Source: Erysipelotrichaceae bacterium UBA3379 (lineage in GTDB: Bacteria > Bacillota_I > Bacilli_A > Erysipelotrichales > Coprobacillaceae). Taken from it: a stretch of DNA of 15,005 nucleotides. Made by a program: the position numbers and the translations under genes. The stretch lies in assembly GCA_002359025.1 (NCBI GenBank), contig DEPZ01000057.1, forward strand, positions 1-15,005, in the 5' to 3' direction. Positions 1 through 6,027 of this stretch are shown piece by piece; positions within the stretch are counted from its first letter, which is position 1; each line of letters starts with the position of its first letter. The notes below the pieces were generated by a model. It saw only the letters and a list, made by a program, of their open reading frames with translations. It had not been told where the DNA came from and did not search any database.

Positions 1-10
1 ATAACTAACT

Positions 11-16
11 AGGAGG
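11..16 (+). promoter_or_regulatory. Shine-Dalgarno of the DtxR-like regulator gene
   Basis: AGGAGG lies seven bases before the ATG at 23 and fixes that start. Just upstream, CTAAC (5-9) sits against the Shine-Dalgarno in the same way as the right half of the operator of the next operon (979-983). This could be half of an autoregulatory site whose left half is off the window. A five-base match is weak evidence. Confidence 0.75.
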
Positions 17-22
17 AAAACT

Positions 23-844
23 ATGAAGCTAAGTGAAGAGAAATTGACTTATTTGTTGTTTTTGTATGATATACGTGGTCAAAAATACACAATAACAAAT
101 ATGGCAAATCAATTAGGCGTATCAAAATCAACAGTCAGCAAAGTATTAAGTTCGTTTTATCAAGAAGGTATAACTGAATATAAAGGAAAAGTAGAATTAT
201 CTAAGCATGGGTGTATGTTAGCAAAACAGTGGAAAGAAGAAGTCAAAAAGATTACAGATTGGCTATGTGTATCGAGTTCATTTGATTTACAAACAGCTCA
301 AAAAGAAGCTGTTGTATTGGCTTTATATATGTCTTCTTCATCAAAAAATCAATTAATATATCATCAAAATATGAGTGATTTTTTTAAACGGATAGATCAT
401 ATAAAGATTGTTTATGGAGATATGCTAGTGAGTGATCTAAAAGATGGAAATTATCCTTTTGCATTTACAATATATAAAGATAAAACTGATCAGAGAATGG
501 AAATATCCATGGCAAATGATGCATTTGTACATCCAGGTATATTGAAAGTACAAGATGGAAAAGGTTATCTCATCTTAGAATCGAAAGAAATCGAAAGAGA
601 ATCATTAATGGGAAGAATTGTTCTTAAAGGGAGATTAGAAACATTAAGATATATGAAAAATAAACAATTTGTTGAAGCAATGAAACAAAATCATTTTTAT
701 TATATACCAGTTTCATGTTTAGAATTTTATTATAATAGAGAAGAGAAAATGCTTCAGGGACATATGAAGTTAAAAGTTACACCTACTGTAGGAAGGATGC
801 ATATGCCTGAAAGTACAGCCTATTTATCAATATTTTTTAAATGA
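23..844 (+). CDS. DtxR-like winged-helix regulator without canonical metal ligands
   Basis: This 273-residue protein has an N-terminal winged helix-turn-helix (about residues 5-60, recognition helix near GVSKSTVSKVL) that reads like a DtxR/MntR/MtsR domain. It continues into a helical region (63-112) that aligns by eye with the DtxR dimerisation domain. In C. diphtheriae DtxR that region supplies the metal ligands. Here the equivalents are Val74 (His79), Thr78 (Glu83), Gln93 (His98), Val97 (Cys102), Ala100 (Glu105) and Leu101 (His106), so none is kept. Residues 113-273 are not a recognisable FeoA/SH3 domain; they look beta-rich and carry scattered His, Met and Tyr (FVHPG, GRMHMPE). The gene lies just upstream of a haem-uptake operon bearing a DtxR-like operator, so control of that operon is the natural inference. 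What it senses, if anything, is unknown. It could instead be a remote MarR-type regulator. Confidence 0.7.
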   Translation: MKLSEEKLTYLLFLYDIRGQKYTITNMANQLGVSKSTVSKVLSSFYQEGITEYKGKVELSKHGCMLAKQWKEEVKKITDWLCVSSSFDLQTAQKEAVVLALYMSSSSKNQLIYHQNMSDFFKRIDHIKIVYGDMLVSDLKDGNYPFAFTIYKDKTDQRMEISMANDAFVHPGILKVQDGKGYLILESKEIERESLMGRIVLKGRLETLRYMKNKQFVEAMKQNHFYYIPVSCLEFYYNREEKMLQGHMKLKVTPTVGRMHMPESTAYLSIFFK

Positions 845-913
845 TGTTTCATAGGGAGAAACGTTGATAAATTGTAAGGTTTATACAAAATATGGTGAAA
901 ATGTTTCATAGGG
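844..913 (+). repeat. Pair of 13-bp direct repeats upstream of the haem operon
   Basis: ATGTTTCATAGGG occurs at 844-856 and again, without mismatch, at 901-913. The starts are 57 bases apart, and the second copy ends 17 bases before the proposed -35. The first copy also forms GTTTC/GAAAC (846-850/858-862). I saw no other copy in the window. They could be binding sites for a second regulator or a local duplication. Confidence 0.6.
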
Positions 914-930
914 TTCAACAATTTTTTTGG

Positions 931-958
931 TTGCTATATGGGAAAGTCTTGTTATAAT
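931..958 (+). promoter_or_regulatory. Extended -10 promoter of the haem operon
   Basis: TATAAT at 953-958 is preceded by TG at 950-951, giving an extended -10. A partial -35, TTGCTA (931-936), lies 16 bases upstream. Transcription would start near 965, so the operator at 968-987 would lie at or just after the start point. Confidence 0.65.
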
Positions 959-967
959 TTGTATGAA

Positions 968-987
968 GTTAGACAATGCTAACCTAA
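968..987 (+). promoter_or_regulatory. DtxR/IdeR-box-like operator
   Basis: The sequence contains the perfect inverted repeat GTTAG (968-972) / CTAAC (979-983) with a 6-base spacer. Bases 969-987, TTAGACAATGCTAACCTAA, match 14 of 19 positions of the DtxR consensus TTAGGTTAGCCTAACCTAA as I remember it. The site starts ten bases after the -10 and touches the Shine-Dalgarno (986-992), a position suited to repression. Which protein binds it is inference. Candidates are the adjacent regulator at 23-844 or a true Fe/Mn-sensing DtxR protein encoded elsewhere. Confidence 0.6.
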
Positions 988-992
988 GGAGG
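986..992 (+). promoter_or_regulatory. Shine-Dalgarno fixing the NEAT-protein start
   Basis: AAGGAGG lies six bases before the ATG at 999. It selects that start over an in-frame ATG at 927, which has no such site and would place 24 residues in front of an otherwise standard signal peptide. Confidence 0.85.
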
Positions 993-998
993 ATATAT

Positions 999-2399
999 AT
1001 GAAAAACAAATCATTCAATTTATTATTAGCTGGAGCTATGTGCTTATCATTAACAACATTCACAGCACACCCTGTACAAGCACAAACAACAGCAACAGAT
1101 ATTTCAACACATGCAACAAGTACAACTGATTCAACAACAGACAGTGATACTAATGAAGCAACAGATAGTGTTGTGACTGTGGAAGATGGTGAATACACAG
1201 TTGATGCTAAATTTTTAAAAGAAGGATCAACAACAGAAACATCTATGGCTAATCTTGCATTAAATGGTGCATCATTAAAAGTAGAAAATGGAAAAATTAC
1301 TGTTTTCTTAAATATGCAAGAAATGGAAATGTATGGCATGAAAGCTACTGTTGATGGGATTTCATACCAAGATGTAGATGGAACATGGCAAGAAGCAGCT
1401 ACCACACAAACAGAAAATAATATACCTACACAATTCTCATTTGTATTACCAGAAAATAAAAGTTATACTGCAATTAAATTCTTTTATTTAGGTCATGATG
1501 CAACAGCAAGGTTGTATTTAGATTTAGCAAATATTGTAGAAGTGATGACTGTTGATAAAACAGGTTTAAAAACATTGATTGATCAAGTCAGTGCATATAA
1601 TCAAGCAGACTATACAAGTGCAAGTTTCCAAGTATTAGAAGATGCATTAAATACTGCAAACACAGTATACGTAAATGAAAATGCCACACAAGATGAAGTA
1701 GATGAACAAGTAGAATTATTAAATAAAGCTATTAGTCAATTATCAAAGAAACCAACAAGTGGTATTGAATTATTAAATGAAGATGGTGTTTATCAATTAC
1801 CAGTTCATTTATGGAATGCAACTGTAGATAAAGCATCTATGGCTGATTTGGCATTGGTTAAAAATGCAATTATTAAAGTTGAAGGTGGAAAGCAAATAAT
1901 CACTATCTACACACAAAAAATGACTATGGGAACTATTGAAGCTTATTTACAAGAATTAAAACTTGTCAATAGTGATGGAACTTATACAAATGTAGAAGCA
2001 AGTACAAGAGATACTAAGGGAAATCCTACAAGCTTTACATTTGAATTGCCACATACTAAGGAATATATTGATGTCATGGTTAATCCACATGTTGCATTGA
2101 TGGGTAATCAAGATATAGCAGCAAGACTTAAACTTGATTATTCACAATTGGCAGTGTATGTAGAAGATACAACTACTGATAATACAACAGTAGAAAATCC
2201 AACAACCGAAAATACAAATACACATAATCAAGTGACACAAACACAAGATAAACAAGAAGAAACACAAGTTAAAACAACTCAAAAGATAAAAGATGTTGTT
2301 CAAACAGGTGATGAAACAAAAGCTGGATTAATTGGAGGATTATTAATCTCTAGTTTATTACTTGGATTTATTGTAAGTAGAAAAAGAAGATGCGAATAA
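999..2399 (+). CDS. Wall-anchored NEAT-FIVAR-NEAT haem-uptake surface protein
   Basis: The 466-residue product begins with a signal peptide (1-28, likely cleaved after PVQA) and a Thr/Ser/Asp-rich stretch. A first NEAT domain (about 62-180) is followed by a FIVAR-like helical module (186-250), a second NEAT domain (263-388), a Thr/Asn/Gln linker (390-428) and a sorting signal: VVQTGD (433-438), a hydrophobic segment (442-459) and the tail RKRRCE. NEAT domains bind haem or haemoproteins at the cell surface. Both copies keep the SMA(N/D)LAL helix motif (82-88; 280-286) and the ARL strand near the C-terminal end (170-172; 375-377). Neither keeps the YxxxY haem-ligand pair known from Isd proteins; Leu/Ala and Gly/Ile stand at those places. 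The sorting motif differs from LPxTG. It is the first gene of a five-gene operon and probably captures haem or haemoglobin and passes haem to Shp. Confidence 0.85.
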   Translation: MKNKSFNLLLAGAMCLSLTTFTAHPVQAQTTATDISTHATSTTDSTTDSDTNEATDSVVTVEDGEYTVDAKFLKEGSTTETSMANLALNGASLKVENGKITVFLNMQEMEMYGMKATVDGISYQDVDGTWQEAATTQTENNIPTQFSFVLPENKSYTAIKFFYLGHDATARLYLDLANIVEVMTVDKTGLKTLIDQVSAYNQADYTSASFQVLEDALNTANTVYVNENATQDEVDEQVELLNKAISQLSKKPTSGIELLNEDGVYQLPVHLWNATVDKASMADLALVKNAIIKVEGGKQIITIYTQKMTMGTIEAYLQELKLVNSDGTYTNVEASTRDTKGNPTSFTFELPHTKEYIDVMVNPHVALMGNQDIAARLKLDYSQLAVYVEDTTTDNTTVENPTTENTNTHNQVTQTQDKQEETQVKTTQKIKDVVQTGDETKAGLIGGLLISSLLLGFIVSRKRRCE

Positions 2400-3220
2400 A
2401 AAGATTATTTATTATAGTAGCAACATTCATCTTTATGAGTGTTGCCATACTTCAACCTATACAAGCATTAGACGATGGAGCATACTTAATGGGATGCTCC
2501 TCATCTTATGCTAATCCTCTCACTGGTCAAATAGAAGATGGTGGAACAAATATTGCTTTAGGTGATAGCATGATTGCGAGCATTTTAGAAGATCAGTTAT
2601 TATTAGAAAAGGTTGGAGGAAAGATATATGTTACAGTTGGTTTAGGATTATCTTCTCAAGTTTCCAATGTTCGTATGAAAGTTATGGATTCAAAAGGAAA
2701 TATGTCAAGTAGAAGTGTTGCTGTTACTGGTTCAAGTCAGGCCAATGGAGATGCTGTAAAACATTATCGTATTCAAGTTGATTCATTGTCACAATATATT
2801 AGTCCTATGATGTATGTTGATGCAATGGGAAGAGATGTACAGTTCTTTATTACTTTAAATTCTTCTTCGATTTCTGTGGGAACAGGTATATATACAAGTC
2901 AAATGGTGAAAACACAAACTGAAACAAAGACTGAGTCTTCAACAAGTCAGACACAAACTCAATCATCTCCAAAGAGAGAGAGTGAATCTTCACAAAATAC
3001 TAAGACTAAAACTGAATCTCAAAAAGAAGAACAACCAACAGAGGAAACAAAAACAGAAGTTGTTGAATATACAAAAGAATCTTTATTAAAAGATGTTCAA
3101 GGATTGACTTACTATGAAGTAGAGTCAAACTCATCTCTGTCATTTATTCCTTTTATTATTGTAGGAATAGGTATTATTGTTATGGGAGGTTTCATTTATG
3201 TTAAAAAAATTAAGAAATAG
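2390..3220 (+). CDS. shp: Shp-family membrane-anchored haem-binding protein
   Basis: This 276-residue protein resembles Streptococcus pyogenes Shp. It has a signal peptide (1-26), then YLMGC and NPLTGQIEDGG (42-52), a beta-rich domain to about 165, and the conserved MYVDAMGRDVQFF (141-153). Met61 (in GDSM) and Met146 (in DAMGRD) align with the two axial haem methionines of Shp (Met66 and Met153, from memory), with almost the same spacing. A Ser/Thr/Gln/Lys/Glu-rich linker (172-225) leads to a C-terminal membrane helix (about 250-272) and a Lys-rich tail, as in Shp. In streptococci Shp passes haem directly to the lipoprotein HtsA, which fits the next gene. The start overlaps the NEAT gene by 10 bases, implying coupled translation. 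Confidence 0.85.
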   Translation: MRIKRLFIIVATFIFMSVAILQPIQALDDGAYLMGCSSSYANPLTGQIEDGGTNIALGDSMIASILEDQLLLEKVGGKIYVTVGLGLSSQVSNVRMKVMDSKGNMSSRSVAVTGSSQANGDAVKHYRIQVDSLSQYISPMMYVDAMGRDVQFFITLNSSSISVGTGIYTSQMVKTQTETKTESSTSQTQTQSSPKRESESSQNTKTKTESQKEEQPTEETKTEVVEYTKESLLKDVQGLTYYEVESNSSLSFIPFIIVGIGIIVMGGFIYVKKIKK

Positions 3221-4058
3221 TATACTTGTATTGTCTCTTGTCTTTTTAACAGGATGTGTAGATCAAAGTGGAAATCAATCAGGAGAATTGACAATAGCAG
3301 CTTCATCTGTAGCAGTAGCTGAAATTCTAGATGCTTTAGAGGTTGATGCAAGTCAAGTTGTTGGTATTCCATCTAGTGAAACATATGCAATACCAGAGCG
3401 TTATAAAGATGCAACCAAATTAGGATCAGCAATGACTCCTGGTATGGAAATACTCACAAAGTTGAATCCTCAACTTATTATCAGTCCTAACTCTTTAGAG
3501 TCAGATCTACAATCTCAATATGAAAAAATCGGTATTTCAAGTGCATTTGTTAATTTAAAGAGTGTTTCTGGAATGTATAAAAGTATAGAAGATTTAGGAA
3601 AAAGACTAAACAAAGAAGAAAAAGCTGAAGAATTAATCAATGAATATGTATCATATATGAATACATATCAACATAGTTCATCACCAACTGTGCTTATTTT
3701 AATGGGACTTCCAGGAAGTTATGTTGTAGCAACAGAATCAAGCTATGTAGGTGACTTAGTGAAACTCGCTAGGGCAACAAATGTTTATGGTGATGGCGAT
3801 GGGACAGATTTTTTAACAGCAAATCCAGAAGATATGTTAAAAAAGAATCCAGATATTATCTTGCGTACAAGTCATGCATTGCCTGATCAAGTGCAAGAAA
3901 TGTTTGAAGAAGAATTTAAAACAAATGATATATGGAGTCAATTTGATGCTGTGAAAAATAATAAGGTTTATGATTTGGATTATGAAAACTTTGGAATGAG
4001 TGCAACTTTTCGTTATCAAGAGGCATTAAAGGAGTTAGGGGAGTTATTATATGAATAA
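3198..4058 (+). CDS. htsA: Haem-binding lipoprotein of an ABC importer (IsdE/HtsA type)
   Basis: This is a 286-residue cluster-A substrate-binding lipoprotein. GGGAGG (3184-3189) sets the start at 3198. An in-frame ATG at 3177 would add seven residues before the signal peptide and lacks such a site. Residues 1-19 form the signal and LTGC (17-20) is the lipobox, with Cys20 the lipidated residue. The fold reads as two lobes (about 30-145 and 163-286). Met79 in GSAMTPGME and His226 in RTSHALP fall where IsdE and HtsA carry their haem ligands (Met78/79 and His229, from memory), so haem rather than a siderophore or cobalamin is the likely ligand. The gene overlaps the shp 3' end by 23 bases and the permease gene by 8. 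Confidence 0.85.
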   Translation: MLKKLRNSILVLSLVFLTGCVDQSGNQSGELTIAASSVAVAEILDALEVDASQVVGIPSSETYAIPERYKDATKLGSAMTPGMEILTKLNPQLIISPNSLESDLQSQYEKIGISSAFVNLKSVSGMYKSIEDLGKRLNKEEKAEELINEYVSYMNTYQHSSSPTVLILMGLPGSYVVATESSYVGDLVKLARATNVYGDGDGTDFLTANPEDMLKKNPDIILRTSHALPDQVQEMFEEEFKTNDIWSQFDAVKNNKVYDLDYENFGMSATFRYQEALKELGELLYE

Positions 4059-5013
4059 ACATCCTAAACTCTTTTTGGCTAGTATTGCGATTATGTTATG
4101 TGTCTGTTTCTTTATAGCTATTAACTTAGGGAGTATTCATGTAACTCCATTAGAGTTATTCAAAGGATTATTTATTGAGTATAATCCTGATGTGGCAAGT
4201 ATATATCAGATTCGTTTTCCACGTGTAATTGTATCTATATTCATTGGTGGTGCGCTTGCATTATCAGGTATGATATTACAAGTTGTTTTAAAGAATCCTT
4301 TAGCTGATCCAGGGATTATAGGGATTAGTCAAGGGGCATCTTTAATGTCTTTATTGATAACGTTTTGTTTTCCGAGTCTCTATTTTTTTAGACCTGTATT
4401 TGCGTTTATTGGAGGAATCGTGACTTTTCTTATTATTTATGCATTATCATGGAAAATATCACCAACGCGATTATTGCTTGTTGGAGTAGCAATCAATTAT
4501 ATTATCACAGCGATTATTGAGTTTATATCTTCATCATTTTCATCAATAGCATCACAAGGAACGGGCTCTATGACATTTATAACATGGCAAGATGTAAATT
4601 ATGTCATCATGTATATACTTCCTTTTATGATTATTTCTTTATTTGTTGGTAAAGCATGTACATTGTTATCTTTAAATGAACGTACTTTATTATCACTAGG
4701 AGTGCCAGTATCAACATATCGTTATCTATTATCTTTGTTAGCAGTTATTCTTTGTTCACTATCCGTAGCGATTGTTGGAGTGATGAGCTTTGTAGGACTT
4801 ATAGTTCCACACATGACGCGCTTATTTATAAAAGCTCATTACAAATATCAGATTATCGCCAATATGTTACTTGGTGGACTGATATTACTTGTTGGTGATA
4901 CGCTAGGACGTGTTTTATTATCACCGTATGAGATATCTGCTTCTGTCATGATGGCTATTATAGGTGGACCAGTATTTATTATTTTATTAAAGAGAGGAAT
5001 TTGTTATGATTAA
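4051..5013 (+). CDS. htsB: FecCD-family permease of the haem ABC importer
   Basis: This 320-residue polytopic protein of the BtuC/FecCD/IsdF family forms the membrane channel, presumably as a homodimer because only one permease gene is present. Hydrophobic segments run from residue 7 to 315. Family landmarks are FPRVI (56-60), GGALALSGMILQVV (66-79), KNPLADPGIIGISQGA (81-96) and the coupling-helix region GVMSFVGLIVPHMTRLF (243-259), which contacts the ATPase, followed by GDTLGR (282-287). Length is normal for the family. It overlaps the lipoprotein gene by 8 bases, with GGAG (4039-4042) upstream. Its assignment to haem rests on the neighbouring genes. Confidence 0.88.
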   Translation: MNKHPKLFLASIAIMLCVCFFIAINLGSIHVTPLELFKGLFIEYNPDVASIYQIRFPRVIVSIFIGGALALSGMILQVVLKNPLADPGIIGISQGASLMSLLITFCFPSLYFFRPVFAFIGGIVTFLIIYALSWKISPTRLLLVGVAINYIITAIIEFISSSFSSIASQGTGSMTFITWQDVNYVIMYILPFMIISLFVGKACTLLSLNERTLLSLGVPVSTYRYLLSLLAVILCSLSVAIVGVMSFVGLIVPHMTRLFIKAHYKYQIIANMLLGGLILLVGDTLGRVLLSPYEISASVMMAIIGGPVFIILLKRGICYD

Positions 5014-5767
5014 TATTAATAATATAAGTTTTTCATATCATGAAGAGGCCTTTATTCAAGATTTATCTGTAACATTTCCTGAAGGACAAATTACATCTAT
5101 TATAGGCCCTAATGGTAGTGGAAAATCTACATTGTTAATGCTTATATGTCGTATTTTACAATTATCAAAGGGGCAAATCACTTTGGATAATAGAAATATT
5201 AAAGAAATTTCTCATAAAGATTATGCTAAAAAAATTGCAGTTGTGCATCAAAAAAACAGTATTGATCAAGATCTTGATGTAGAAACACTTGTAGGATATG
5301 GGCGATTGCCATATCTTGGTTATTTTGAGCAGTTATCTTCTCAAGACCATGAAATTATTGATTGGGCTATAGAAGTGACAGGATTAAATGAGTTTAGAAA
5401 AAGAAATTATAGTGAACTTTCTGGAGGACAACAACAAAGAGTATGGATAGCTTTGGCACTTGCTCAAAAAACTCCTATTTTATTACTTGATGAACCTACA
5501 ACATATTTAGATATAAAATATCAAATAGAAATCTTAGAACTTATTCAAAAAATTAACCAAGACTATCAAATGACAATTATTATGGTTCATCATGATATTA
5601 ATCAAGCTATTCATTTTAGTCATCATATCGTTGCTTTAAAAAAAGGTATAAAAGTTTTTGATGGAAAAAGTCAAGATTTATTAGATCAAGATAAACTTCA
5701 GGACATATATGATGATGATTTTACAATCATCCATCATCATGATCATCATATAGCATTGAATTATTAA
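5006..5767 (+). CDS. htsC: ABC ATPase of the haem importer, with a His-rich tail
   Basis: This 253-residue FecE/FhuC-type ATPase powers uptake. It has Walker A GPNGSGKST (34-42), Q-loop Gln82, signature LSGGQQQR (138-145), Walker B ILLLDEPT (158-165), D-loop near YLDI (167-170) and H-loop His196 in VHHD. All catalytic motifs are intact. The start overlaps the permease gene by 8 bases. The C-terminus ends in an acidic then His-rich tail (DDDF at 236-239, HHHDHH at 243-248), which I do not recognise as standard for the family and which could bind haem or a metal. A terminator follows immediately, marking the end of the operon. Confidence 0.9.
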   Translation: MININNISFSYHEEAFIQDLSVTFPEGQITSIIGPNGSGKSTLLMLICRILQLSKGQITLDNRNIKEISHKDYAKKIAVVHQKNSIDQDLDVETLVGYGRLPYLGYFEQLSSQDHEIIDWAIEVTGLNEFRKRNYSELSGGQQQRVWIALALAQKTPILLLDEPTTYLDIKYQIEILELIQKINQDYQMTIIMVHHDINQAIHFSHHIVALKKGIKVFDGKSQDLLDQDKLQDIYDDDFTIIHHHDHHIALNY

Positions 5768-5786
5768 AGCCCTTTGAGGCTTTTTT
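5766..5786 (+). terminator. Rho-independent terminator of the haem operon
   Basis: AAAGCC (5766-5771) pairs with GGCTTT (5778-5783) around a 6-base loop, followed by more T residues. The stem includes the last bases of the ATPase stop codon. Confidence 0.8.
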
Positions 5787-6027
5787 GTTTGTAAGTTGAT
5801 AATAATATTTATACTTTCATATAACCATAGATATCTATTGACAGATTATTATTTCTATAATAAGTGGTTGTATTTTATAAAAAATAGGTCTACAATAGAC
5901 ACTATATATAAGAAGGGAGAAAAGTCTACGTTAGTAGCAAAGAATGTACGGTCATAGATCGGAATTAACGCCTGTGGACTAGAAATGAGGATGAAGCAGG
6001 AATTTTTTTGCTCATAGTAGCAGTATT
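5787..6027 (+). other. Intergenic region with promoter-like sequence
   Basis: I see no intact gene in this gap. The best promoter is TACAAT (5891-5896) with TTGTAT (5868-5873) 17 bases upstream. The -10 lies inside the inverted repeat GTCTA-CAA-TAGAC (5888-5900), which could be a small operator. TTGACA (5838-5843) is a perfect -35, but the nearest TATAAT (5856-5861) is only 12 bases away. A Shine-Dalgarno-like AAGGGAG (5913-5919) has no start codon after it. The rest is the tnpB/omega-RNA relic listed separately. Confidence 0.4.
5924..6002 (+). mobile_element. Relic of an IS200/IS605-type tnpB 3' end / omega-RNA scaffold
   Basis: One frame reads QRMYGHRSELTPVD then stop (5980-5982), the ELTPV-type C-terminal tail I associate with TnpB. 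A second frame reads GINACGLEMRMKQE, also typical of TnpB tails. GATGAAGCAGGAA (5990-6002) is a sequence I know from the 3' ends of such elements. The segment folds: AGTCTA (5924-5929) with TGGACT (5975-5980, one G-T), a 4-base bulge, CGTTA (5930-5934) with TAACG (5966-5970), and an apical hairpin CGGTC-ATA-GATCG (5949-5961). No transposase body, right-end palindrome or terminal TTCAA-type end is visible, so it is a fragment. The identification rests on recalled sequence patterns. Confidence 0.6.

Noticed and set aside
881..1405. 174-codon open frame on the - strand
   Set aside because: It lies antisense to the signal-peptide and NEAT-1 coding region, has a low-complexity Val/Ser-rich product and no convincing ribosome site. 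It is a shadow of the real gene.
5801..5852. ATAATAAT / ATTATTAT inverted repeat
   Set aside because: It is short and low-complexity in an A+T-rich gap. Expected by chance, with no T run or loop logic.
5838..5861. Promoter formed by TTGACA and TATAAT
   Set aside because: The hexamers are only 12 bases apart, too close for a normal sigma-70-type promoter. One of them may still work with another partner.
5900..6010. Riboswitch (folate or other vitamin) upstream of the ECF gene
   Set aside because: The segment folds and an ECF gene follows, but I could not match the core of THF, TPP, FMN, cobalamin, preQ1 or ZTP riboswitches. The TnpB C-terminal reading explains the same bases better.
6011..6019. 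CATAGTA as a sigma-G -10 element
   Set aside because: It fits CATNNTA, but no matching -35 is found 17-18 bases upstream, and it lies only nine bases before the ECF ATG.
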